Positions 6,578 to 13,683 of a stretch of 13,814 bases of DNA are shown in pieces. The DNA comes from JAUJNH01 sp038253125 (GTDB lineage Bacteria; Actinomycetota; Acidimicrobiia; Acidimicrobiales; JAUJNH01): positions 1 through 13,814 of the forward strand of contig JBBSHM010000068.1 of the NCBI GenBank assembly GCA_038253125.1, given 5' to 3'. How positions within the stretch are numbered: the first letter of the stretch is position 1; each line of letters starts with the position of its first letter. A program made the translations under genes and the position numbers. The notes under the pieces were generated by a model that saw only the letters and a program-made list of their open reading frames with translations, made no database searches and had not been told where the DNA came from.

Positions 6578-7474
6578 GTGAACCACCTGCGACCCCGCCG
6601 CTGGCGTCCGGCGACCTTCTCGTCGGAAGGCTCAGCATCTCCCGCATCCCGTCCTGACAGAACGCGTCGATCCCGGTGGATGATCACGCTTGCTGTGCTC
6701 GCCGCCCTGGTGGGCGGCGGCCTCCTCGGCATCCGGAGCCTGGTGCGCTCCGGTCCTGACCAGGCTCAGCCCGGGTGCCGGGCGGCGATCGGGCCCACCG
6801 GCTACCCGCTCGACCTCGAGCAGGCGGCCAGCGCATCGACCATCGCGGCGATCGGCAAGCGGCTGGCGATGCCCGACCACGCCGTCACCATCGCCCTCGC
6901 CACCTCCCTGCAGGAGTCCGGGCTTCACAACCTGGACCACGGCGACCGGGACTCAGTCGGGCTGTTCCAGCAGCGGCCGTCCCAGGGATGGGGATCGGTC
7001 GGCCAGATCATGGTCCCCCGCTACGCCGCCACCGCCTTCTACCAGCGGCTGGTGCGGCTGCCCTCGTGGCAGACGCTGTCCGTGGCCGAAGCCGCCCAGG
7101 CCGTCCAGCACAGCGGCGCCCCCACCGCCTACGCCAACTGGGAGCCCGAGGCTCGCGTGCTGGCCCAGGTCATGACGGGCGAGACTGCGGAGGGCCTGTC
7201 GTGCACCTACCCGGACCCCGTAAAGACCGGCACCAGCCGGTTGATCACCCAGGGCATCGCCGATGACGTGGGGCCGCCCGGGGTCGACAAGGTGATCCCG
7301 CCCGCCCAGGGATGGACGCTCGCCGCCTGGCTGGTGGGCCACGGCCACCTCCTCGGGATCCGGTCCGTCTCCTTCGCCGGCATGACGTGGAGGCCGGCGG
7401 GCGGGGGCTGGATGCCAGGCACCGCCGCCCCCGGGGCGGTCCACGCCGACACCCGACCCTGCTGCGGCGGCTGA
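6578..7474 (+). CDS. Membrane-anchored lysozyme-fold protein, putative lytic transglycosylase
   Basis: About 298 aa from GTG 6578. The first 34 residues are Arg-rich and cytoplasmic, then one membrane segment (MITLAVLAALVGGGLLGI) anchors an extracytoplasmic domain. Its core, ATSLQESGLHNLDHGDRDSVGLFQQRPSQGWGSVGQIMVPRYAA, interrupted here only by description, is the hallmark of a widespread actinobacterial family with a lysozyme/SLT-like fold; the Glu of LQESG is the likely catalytic acid. The C-terminal part (GWTLAAWLVGHGHLLGIRSVSFAGMTWRPAGGGW) is also family-typical. A role in peptidoglycan cleavage is inferred. The start is unclear: no good Shine-Dalgarno precedes 6578, the in-frame GTG 6551 or ATG 6680. 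I prefer 6578 because it keeps the positively charged stretch before the membrane segment. It is transcribed divergently from the PhoX-like gene. Confidence 0.8.
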   Translation: MNHLRPRRWRPATFSSEGSASPASRPDRTRRSRWMITLAVLAALVGGGLLGIRSLVRSGPDQAQPGCRAAIGPTGYPLDLEQAASASTIAAIGKRLAMPDHAVTIALATSLQESGLHNLDHGDRDSVGLFQQRPSQGWGSVGQIMVPRYAATAFYQRLVRLPSWQTLSVAEAAQAVQHSGAPTAYANWEPEARVLAQVMTGETAEGLSCTYPDPVKTGTSRLITQGIADDVGPPGVDKVIPPAQGWTLAAWLVGHGHLLGIRSVSFAGMTWRPAGGGWMPGTAAPGAVHADTRPCCGG

Positions 7475-7530
7475 CGCCCCGGCCCGGCTGGATCGCCCTC
7501 TCTATGTCTCACCGATCGAAGGCTGCCAGA

Positions 7531-7563
7531 GGTTGGCCAAGAGTTGGCTGTCCCTTGACCAGC
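7531..7563 (+). promoter_or_regulatory. Three 11-nt-spaced TTGRC units upstream of the phosphodiester glycosidase
   Basis: In the spacer 7475-7632, consecutive 11-nt units GGTTGGCCAAG (7531), AGTTGGCTGTC (7542) and CCTTGACCAGC (7553) each carry TTG(G/A)C at the same phase. An 11-nt direct-repeat register is typical of OmpR/PhoB-family response regulators. The units resemble degenerate PHO-box units but lack the TTCA core. Nothing else is recognised in the spacer. Confidence 0.3.
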
Positions 7564-7632
7564 GCCGGCACCACGTCGGAAACGGACGGGCATCATCGAC
7601 CGGGTCGCCCGAGGGGCGATCCCGCGCCACCG

Positions 7633-9189
7633 ATGAAGACTCTCGCCCACGCCCCTGCGGCGCCTTTTGACTCTCCTGTACCGTCCCGGCCAGAGACGCC
7701 CCGGGTCCGCCGGGAGGCCGTGCTGGCCCTGGTCCTGAACCTGATCTGCCTCGTCGTCGTCGCCCGGCACCTCCTGCTGCCCCTCCAGCCGGCACGGCTT
7801 TGGGTTGCCGGCTTCACGGTCCTGGCTGCCGGGCTCGCCGTGCGCCTCATCCTGCTGCGCATCCCCCGCCTCGTCCCGGCCACCCCCCGCTCGCTGCTGG
7901 CAACCGCCGCCGGGCTCGCCGGGCTCGTCCTGGTCAGTGAGGTGGCCGGGCTGAGCTGGTGGTTCCCCATCGTGCCCGGCTGGGTCGTCGCCGTGGCCCC
8001 GACGCCCGGGAGGCGGCGCCGGGTCCGCACGGCCAAGCAGAGGGGGGCGCACCGAGCCCCGCGGTCTGGTCCCAGCCGGACGGTCCTGCCTGTCCTGGTG
8101 GCCGTCGCCGTGCTCGCCGCCACCGGGCCGGCATGGTCGCTCGGTGCCGACCTGACCGTCAAGAGCAGTGATCCCCTGTCGCTGCGGGCCGTCGAGTGGA
8201 TCCGCGCCAACGGCGGGCGGTCCGAGGTGAACCTCATCGAGCGTTGGTGGTACCAGCACCATCCCCCGAAGAGCGGTGGGGCGCCGACGATCCCCATCAG
8301 CAGCGGAGCGCCAACCGCCTCCCTCAACAGCGGGAAACCCGCCCCGGCAGCCGCCGCCACCCGGTCGGAGGGCGTCAAGCTGGCCCCGGTGCCCTCGCCG
8401 GCCGGGGCGCCGCTCCCGGGAGAAGGGCAGTGGACGGTCGTGGCCGGCGACGCCGCCCGGCCGGCGATCGCGGTAACCCGCGTCCGACCCGACCCGGTTC
8501 ACACGTCCCTGCTGGCGGCCATCGCCCGCATCGATCCCAAGGTGGCCCGCCTCCAGCTTCAGGGCGGCACCGAGGACCCGGGGCCCTCCTGGCCCTCCGG
8601 CGGCCAGGTGGCGGCGAGCGACAGGCCTCACCTCCTAGCCGCCTTCAACTCCGGCTTCCGGCTCAACGAGGCCGGCGGCGGGTACTGGGTGGGCGGCCGC
8701 TCAGCCCGCCCGCTCGTCGACGGAGCCGCATCGCTGGTCTTCCGCGCCGACGGCACCGCCAGCGTCGACCAGTGGGGACGTGACGCGAAGCTGGGGCCCG
8801 ACGTGGCGGCCGTCCGCCAGAACCTGGGCCTCATAGTCGACCGAGGGGGGCCAGTCGCCGGCCTGGACGACGCCAACAACATCAGGTGGGGCAAGACGCT
8901 GGGCGGCAAGGTGCTCGTGTGGCGCTCCGGCATAGGCGTCACAGCCGATGGGGCGCTCGTCTGGGTCGGCGGGCCGGGGCTGTCGATCAAGAGCCTTGCC
9001 GGCCTTCTGGTGAACGCCGGCGCCGTGCGGGCCATGGAGCTTGACATCAACAGCACCTGGGTGGCCTTCTTCCTCTACGGAGCCCAGGGCGGTGAGGCCG
9101 GGACGCGCCTGCTCCCGGACATGGTCCACGCCCCCGATCGCTACCTCCGCTCCCAGAGCCGCGACTTCGTGTCGGTGCTGGCTCGATGA
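7633..9189 (+). CDS. Membrane-anchored phosphodiester glycosidase family protein
   Basis: 518 aa from ATG 7633 (a weak GAGGGG lies about 15 nt upstream). Residues about 28-110 hold three hydrophobic segments, then a very basic loop (PGRRRRVRTAKQRGAHRAPR) and a fourth segment (VLPVLVAVAVLAATGPAWSLG, about 150-170). A juxtamembrane region VEWIRANGG...NLIERWWYQHH and a Pro/Ala/Ser-rich linker follow. The C-terminal ~230 residues are the NAGPA/DUF2233 domain: LLAAFNSGFRLNEAGGGYWVGGR, ASLVFRADGTASVDQWGRD, VRQNLGLIVDRGG, WRSGIGVTADGALVWVGG, AVRAMELDINSTWVAFFLY. NAGPA-type enzymes cleave a sugar from a phosphodiester, exposing a phosphomonoester. In bacteria cell-wall or capsular phosphodiesters are plausible substrates (inference). 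The 158-nt spacer upstream carries 11-nt-periodic TTGRC repeats. Confidence 0.88.
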   Translation: MKTLAHAPAAPFDSPVPSRPETPRVRREAVLALVLNLICLVVVARHLLLPLQPARLWVAGFTVLAAGLAVRLILLRIPRLVPATPRSLLATAAGLAGLVLVSEVAGLSWWFPIVPGWVVAVAPTPGRRRRVRTAKQRGAHRAPRSGPSRTVLPVLVAVAVLAATGPAWSLGADLTVKSSDPLSLRAVEWIRANGGRSEVNLIERWWYQHHPPKSGGAPTIPISSGAPTASLNSGKPAPAAAATRSEGVKLAPVPSPAGAPLPGEGQWTVVAGDAARPAIAVTRVRPDPVHTSLLAAIARIDPKVARLQLQGGTEDPGPSWPSGGQVAASDRPHLLAAFNSGFRLNEAGGGYWVGGRSARPLVDGAASLVFRADGTASVDQWGRDAKLGPDVAAVRQNLGLIVDRGGPVAGLDDANNIRWGKTLGGKVLVWRSGIGVTADGALVWVGGPGLSIKSLAGLLVNAGAVRAMELDINSTWVAFFLYGAQGGEAGTRLLPDMVHAPDRYLRSQSRDFVSVLAR

Positions 9190-9250
9190 GCGCCGTCAGC
9201 CCGTCCGGCGCCAGCGCGGGTTACGGGTGACCGGATAGCACTACTACAGC

Positions 9251-9268
9251 CATGATAGTTATGGAGCC
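9251..9268 (+). promoter_or_regulatory. AT-rich patch, possible -10 region of the uppP operon
   Basis: CATGATAGTTATGGAG (9251-9266) is much more AT-rich than its surroundings. CATGAT at 9251-9256 matches TATAAT at 4 of 6 positions and would place transcription start about 6 nt before GTG 9269, giving an almost leaderless mRNA. GGAG at 9263-9266 is too close (2 nt) to work as a standard ribosome binding site. No clear -35 is visible. Confidence 0.3.
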
Positions 9269-9514
9269 GTGCAGACCTCCACGAAGCGGCTCGTCATCGG
9301 CGGCCTGATCCTTCTCGGCATCGCGTGCGTCGCCGTCAGCGTCCTCTACTTCTCCCGGAGCGCGGATGCCCTGCCGGCGTTCGTGCCCGGCCACGAGGCG
9401 GGGGTGACCCGCCACCACACCAAGCACGGGCTGGCCATGCTGGGCCTGGCTGTCGTCTGCTGGGCCGGGGCCTGGATGGCGAGCGGCACCGGGCGACCCG
9501 GTCGCGCCCGGTGA
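9269..9514 (+). CDS. Small two-TM membrane protein coupled to UppP
   Basis: 81 aa from GTG 9269. Two hydrophobic segments, LVIGGLILLGIACVAVSVLYF and GLAMLGLAVVCWAGAWM, flank a loop SADALPAFVPGHEAGVTRHHTKHG. The loop is rich in His with conserved-looking PGHE and HHxKH elements, and the C-terminus is short and basic (GRPGRAR). Its TGA (9512-9514) overlaps the uppP GTG in a GTGA tetranucleotide, so the two are translationally coupled. From memory, similar PGHE/HHxKHG small proteins exist in other actinobacteria, but I know no assigned function. The paired His/Glu loop could bind metal or a phosphate group (speculation). A helper or regulator of UppP is the simplest reading of the gene order. 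Confidence 0.75.
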   Translation: MQTSTKRLVIGGLILLGIACVAVSVLYFSRSADALPAFVPGHEAGVTRHHTKHGLAMLGLAVVCWAGAWMASGTGRPGRAR

Positions 9515-10431
9515 GCGATCAGCTCACCTACCTCCAGGCGTGCACCATCGGCCTGCTGCAGGGGGTCACCGAGCTCTTCCCGATCTCCAGCCTCGGCCAC
9601 TCGGTGCTCGTACCCGCCCTCATCGGCGGCTCGTGGCGACAGGTGCTGGCCCAGCAGCACCAGTCGGAGTCGCCCTACCTGGCGTTCCTGGTGGGCCTGC
9701 ACGTAGCCACCGCCCTCGTGCTGCTCTTCCACTTCAGGTCCACCTGGGCCCGGGTGGTCACCGGAGGGCTGACGTCGCTGCGGGACCGGCGCATCGAGAC
9801 GCCCGACCAACGGCTGTGCTGGCTGCTCATAGCCGTCACCATCCCCGTCGGCGTCATCGGGCTCGCCCTCGAGCACACCCTGCGGACGGCCTTTGCCCGT
9901 CCAACGTCGGCGGCCCTGTTCCTCACCGTGAACGGCGTCCTCCTCCTGACCGGCGAACGGCTCCGCCGAAGAGCTGCGGCGAAGGTCCTGGAGACCGAAC
10001 CGAGCGTCCCGTCCAGCACCACCGTCGACCGCCGATCGCGCGACCTCGAAACCCTAGAGCTGCGCGAGGGCGTCGCCATCGGCTTCGGACAGGCGCTCGC
10101 CCTCCTCCCGGGACTGAGCCGTTCGGGGGTGACGATGGTCGCCGGCCTACTGCGAGGCCTGGACCACGAGGACGCCGCCCGCTTCAGCTTCCTCGCCGCC
10201 ACCCCGATCATCCTCGCCGCCGGCGTCTACAAGCTGCCCGACCTGTTCGGAAGCCTCGGCAACGGGATCCGCGGCCAGATCCTGGCCGGAAGCGTCTGCT
10301 CGGCGATCGCCGCCTACGGTGCGGTCAGGTTCCTGGAGAAGATCTTCCGCACCCAGACCCTCACACCCTTCGCCATCTACAGCCTCGTCGTCGGCGGCGG
10401 CTGCCTCATCCGCTTCGGCCTGTTCGGCTGA
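9511..10431 (+). CDS. uppP: Undecaprenyl-diphosphatase (UppP/BacA)
   Basis: 306 aa. The enzyme removes a phosphate from undecaprenyl diphosphate to recycle the lipid carrier for peptidoglycan and other wall polymers, releasing Pi at the membrane; many members confer bacitracin resistance. The catalytic N-terminal motif GVTELFPISSLGH has Glu21 and His30 at the same numbering as in E. coli UppP. The second motif, LPGLSRSGVTMVAG, has the essential Arg near residue 204. About eight hydrophobic segments span the protein, with the family element DHEDAARFSFLAATPIILAAG. It is longer than E. coli UppP (273 aa) mainly because of a hydrophilic, probably cytoplasmic insertion around 150-185 (RRRAAAKVLETEPSVPSS). 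The GTG start is fixed by the 4-bp overlap with the 81-aa gene. Confidence 0.95.
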   Translation: MSDQLTYLQACTIGLLQGVTELFPISSLGHSVLVPALIGGSWRQVLAQQHQSESPYLAFLVGLHVATALVLLFHFRSTWARVVTGGLTSLRDRRIETPDQRLCWLLIAVTIPVGVIGLALEHTLRTAFARPTSAALFLTVNGVLLLTGERLRRRAAAKVLETEPSVPSSTTVDRRSRDLETLELREGVAIGFGQALALLPGLSRSGVTMVAGLLRGLDHEDAARFSFLAATPIILAAGVYKLPDLFGSLGNGIRGQILAGSVCSAIAAYGAVRFLEKIFRTQTLTPFAIYSLVVGGGCLIRFGLFG

Positions 10432-10452
10432 GGCCGATCTCCTGACGGTCCC

Positions 10453-10476
10453 AGGGCCGACCCGGCGGCCGGCCCT
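10453..10476 (+). terminator. Hairpin after uppP, probable terminator
   Basis: AGGGCCG (10453-10459) and CGGCCCT (10470-10476) form a perfect 7-bp GC-rich stem with a 10-nt loop, starting 22 nt after the uppP stop. There is no T-tract. It separates the uppP operon from the PHO-box-like region at 10492. Confidence 0.5.
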
Positions 10477-10491
10477 CAATGCTCGCCGTCC

Positions 10492-10535
10492 GTTCACCCT
10501 GGCGTAACCGGCGGTCCAGAGCGTGGACACCCGGC
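10492..10535 (+). promoter_or_regulatory. PHO-box-like array upstream of the alkaline-phosphatase-superfamily gene
   Basis: Four consecutive 11-nt units start at 10492 (GTTCACCCTGG), 10503 (CGTAACCGGCG), 10514 (GTCCAGAGCGT) and 10525 (GGACACCCGGC). The first is an excellent match to the GTTCACC core of the Streptomyces PHO box. The block 10501-10518 is 16/18 identical to the one upstream of the PhoX-like gene, in the same repeat register. The GTTCA unit starts 83 nt before the ATG at 10575. Phosphate-starvation control by a PhoP-type regulator is inferred; no regulator gene is in the window. Confidence 0.6.
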
Positions 10536-10574
10536 CCATGTAGACCCGGCTCGAGACCGAGCTCAAGGAGTGGC

Positions 10575-12257
10575 ATGGGACGAGCGTTCAAGTTCATGGC
10601 CGTCGGCACAGCAGCCGTGGCGGGGGCGGCAGCCTTCGGTGGACCGGCGACCGCGGGTCCCGTGCCGTCCCGGGAACGGGAACGTCCCAGCCGGCACGTT
10701 CTCCTGCTGTCCATCGACGGGATGCACCAGTCAGACCTGGACTGGTACGTGGGCAGCCACCCGACATCGGCCCTGGCCAGGCTCGTCCAGCGCGGCACCG
10801 AGTTCACCAACGCCCAGACGCCCGTGCCATCCGACTCGTTCCCCGGGATGCTCGCCCAGGTCACCGGCGGCAACCCGAAGACCACGGGCGTTTACTACGA
10901 CGACTCCTATGACAGGGCACTGCTCCCGGCCGGCACCACCTCGTGCACGTCGGTCACGCCGGGGGCTGAGGCCAACTACTCCGAGTCCCTCGACCGTGAC
11001 CCGTTCGCCCTGGACGCCGGCCAAGGGCTGCCCGGGCTCCCCCGGACGATCCTGCGCATGACCTCGAACCCGACCACCCTGATCGACCCGGCGAAGCTCC
11101 CGGTGGATCCGGCGACCTGCCAGCCCGTCTACCCGAACGACCACCTGAAGGTGAACACGGTCTTCGGCGTGGCCAAGGCGGCCGGCCTGCGCACGGCCTG
11201 GTCGGACAAGCACCCGGCGTATCAGATCCTGAACGGCCCCGGCTCGACGGCCAACATCGACGACCTGTTCACCCCCGAGATCAACAGCGACGCCCCCACC
11301 GAGTCGGCCGACCCGAACGGTCACGGCTTTGACTGGACCAAGGACAACCTTCTCACCCAGCAGTACGACAGCTACAAGACCGGAGCCGTGGTCAACGAGA
11401 TCAACGGGACTGATCACAGCGGTGCCAGGAAGGCGGCCACCCCGGCCATCTTCGGGATGAACTTCCAGTCGGTGTCCACCGCTCAGAAGCTCTTCCAGTC
11501 CCACACCGAGGGCACTGACCAGCTGGAGCGCGGCGGCTACATCGATGAGACGGGCACACCGGGACCGGTGCTGGCCAACGCGTTGGATTTCGTCAACACC
11601 GAGGTTCAGCGCCTGACGGGCGCCATCCGCCGGGCGGGGAAAAACCGCTCGACGACCATCATCCTGTCGGCGAAGCACGGCCAGTCACCGATCGACCCGA
11701 CCCAGCTGCGCCGGATCAACGACGGCCCGATCATCGACGCCCTCAACACCGAGTACGCAGCCACGCACCCCGGCACCCCTTCGCTGGTCACGTTCTCGTT
11801 GAACGACGACGGGATGCTGCTGTGGCTGAGAGACCCGGCCGGCAAGGCCTTCGCGTCCGCTTACCTGCTTAGCCACTCGGCGCCGGGGATGGACATCAAC
11901 GGGAACATCACACAGGTCGCCTCCTCCGGCCTCAGCGATGTCGTGGACGGGCCCACGTTCTTCGGCGCGCCGGCCGCGGACACGCGTGTACCCGACCTGC
12001 TCGGGGTGGCCCGGGTCGGGACCGTCTACACCAAGCTCAACCCGACTGGGAAGATCGCCGAGCACGGCGGGGTGAACCCGGCCGACCGCCACGTCCCCCT
12101 GGTGGTCTCCGGAGCGGGTGCTGAGGCCCGCCAGACGGTGGGCGACCAGTACGAGACGACCTCGATCGCCCCGACGATCCTTCGCCTCCTGGGCCTCGAC
12201 GCGAACGCCCTTGACGCTGTGCGCCAGGAAGGCACACCAGTCCTGCCCCTGGGCTGA
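10575..12257 (+). CDS. Secreted alkaline-phosphatase-superfamily protein (phosphodiesterase/pyrophosphatase-like)
   Basis: 560 aa. ATG 10575 has AAGGAG 5 nt upstream. The Sec signal peptide is MGRAFKFMAVGTAAVAGAAAFGGPATA, with cleavage probably near residue 27. The mature N-terminus has the superfamily core HVLLLSIDGM (metal ligand Asp48), LARLVQRGTEFTNAQ, and PVPSDSFPGMLAQVTGG, where Ser88 aligns with the nucleophilic Thr of NPP enzymes (KTFPN). Later elements are TAWSDKHPAYQIL (about 208-219), FGMNFQSVSTAQKL (293-306), TIILSAKHGQSPID (361-374) and EHGGVNPADRHVPLVVSG with His497. The second-metal motif, normally SDHG, reads SAKHG, and I see no DxxGH, so metal binding differs from classical NPPs. 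I recall SAKHGQSPID from other bacterial members, so this is probably a subfamily trait and not decay. Substrate unknown; hydrolysis of phosphate esters outside the cell is inferred. Confidence 0.85.
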   Translation: MGRAFKFMAVGTAAVAGAAAFGGPATAGPVPSRERERPSRHVLLLSIDGMHQSDLDWYVGSHPTSALARLVQRGTEFTNAQTPVPSDSFPGMLAQVTGGNPKTTGVYYDDSYDRALLPAGTTSCTSVTPGAEANYSESLDRDPFALDAGQGLPGLPRTILRMTSNPTTLIDPAKLPVDPATCQPVYPNDHLKVNTVFGVAKAAGLRTAWSDKHPAYQILNGPGSTANIDDLFTPEINSDAPTESADPNGHGFDWTKDNLLTQQYDSYKTGAVVNEINGTDHSGARKAATPAIFGMNFQSVSTAQKLFQSHTEGTDQLERGGYIDETGTPGPVLANALDFVNTEVQRLTGAIRRAGKNRSTTIILSAKHGQSPIDPTQLRRINDGPIIDALNTEYAATHPGTPSLVTFSLNDDGMLLWLRDPAGKAFASAYLLSHSAPGMDINGNITQVASSGLSDVVDGPTFFGAPAADTRVPDLLGVARVGTVYTKLNPTGKIAEHGGVNPADRHVPLVVSGAGAEARQTVGDQYETTSIAPTILRLLGLDANALDAVRQEGTPVLPLG

Positions 12258-12258
12258 C

Positions 12259-12667
12259 CGGCGCTCAGTCACCGACGATGTCGTCGCAGACTTGAAGCGC
12301 TTCATGGCCGAGCGGGTGGGAGCCCAGGCTGGGGCCGCAGAGATGCTGCGGGCCTACATCGAGGCCCTCGTGGGTTCGTCCGCACCCATCGTTCGCTGAT
12401 GAAGGCGCTGGTGGAGATCGTCCTGGGTGGCGGTCTGGCCTACGGTGCAGTTGCCGATCGGGCGGCCCTCTCCCCCCTCGGGGGCTTCTTACGCCGCGGC
12501 CAGGACGAGGGGGTGTTCCGGGCTTTTGATCCAGTGGTTATGGCCGCGGTGGTGCAGCGGGCGCTTGACGGGCTGCCGTTGCTGTTGGAGTCGGTACCGG
12601 GTCTCGACTGCGAGCACTACGCCCAGGAGCTGGTGACGTTGGTCGACATCGGCACCCGGAGCCGTTC

Positions 12668-12671
<4 letters not shown>
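12259..12671 (+). pseudogene. TetR-family regulator remnant: no HTH domain, one frameshift
   Basis: Frame 1 from 12259 encodes a TetR-like ligand-domain segment ending AAEMLRAYIEALVG. It then runs into TGA at 12397-12399. Shifting frame at 12371-12375 restores FVRTHRSLMKALVEIVLGGGLAYGAVADRAALSPLGGFLRRGQDEGVFRAFDPVVMAAVVQRALDGLPLLLE and on to TGA 12669-12671. The joined segment (LRAYIEALVG|FVRTHRSLMKALVEI) reads as a continuous TetR C-terminal domain; restoring one G in the GGG run at 12372-12374 would join it. The N-terminal helix-turn-helix (about 60 residues) is absent, because the phosphatase stop lies directly upstream. A DNA-binding repressor cannot be made from this copy. The second fragment could still be translated from ATG 12399 (90 aa), as its stop overlaps the next gene's ATG. 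Confidence 0.65.
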
Positions 12672-13536
<865 letters not shown>

Positions 13537-13578
13537 GGCACGGGGCGGCCGCCAGCTCGACGGCTGTCACCGAGGAAG

Positions 13579-13633
13579 GTTCACCCAAGTGTCGACCGGT
13601 GTGCGGCGTCACGTCATGAGCCGTTCACCCGGA
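13579..13633 (+). promoter_or_regulatory. PHO-box-like GTTCACCC units exactly 44 nt apart
   Basis: GTTCACCCAAG starts at 13579 and GTTCACCCGGA at 13623, a spacing of 44 nt, or four 11-nt units. The intervening units (13590 TGTCGACCGGT, 13601 GTGCGGCGTCA, 13612 CGTCATGAGCC) are weaker. The second unit lies 61 nt before the GTG of the secreted protein at the right edge. The core equals the unit upstream of the alkaline-phosphatase-superfamily gene. Control by PhoP is inferred. Confidence 0.5.
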
Positions 13634-13683
13634 CAAGAGACCATTCGTTCGCTGGAACGTTCGACCATGTGGAGGTCTGGGCT

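Noticed and set aside
7504..7632. Upstream ATG 7504 as the start of the phosphodiester glycosidase
   Set aside because: The added residues show no conserved or hydrophobic pattern and would cover the 11-nt repeats; ATG 7633 leads directly into the membrane region.
9222..9232. GGTCACCCGTA on the minus strand upstream of the uppP operon, resembling a PHO-box unit
   Set aside because: It is a single unit in the wrong orientation for the downstream genes and lacks convincing 11-nt neighbours.
10525..10560. TGGACA and TAGACC as a -35/-10 pair before the alkaline-phosphatase-superfamily gene
   Set aside because: The spacing is only 11 nt, too short for a sigma-70-type promoter.
13646..13662. CGTTC-GCTG-GAACG and GAACGTTC as a possible LexA/SOS box
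   Set aside because: The Gram-positive LexA box is GAAC-N4-GTTC; here the half-sites are in the opposite order or have no spacer.
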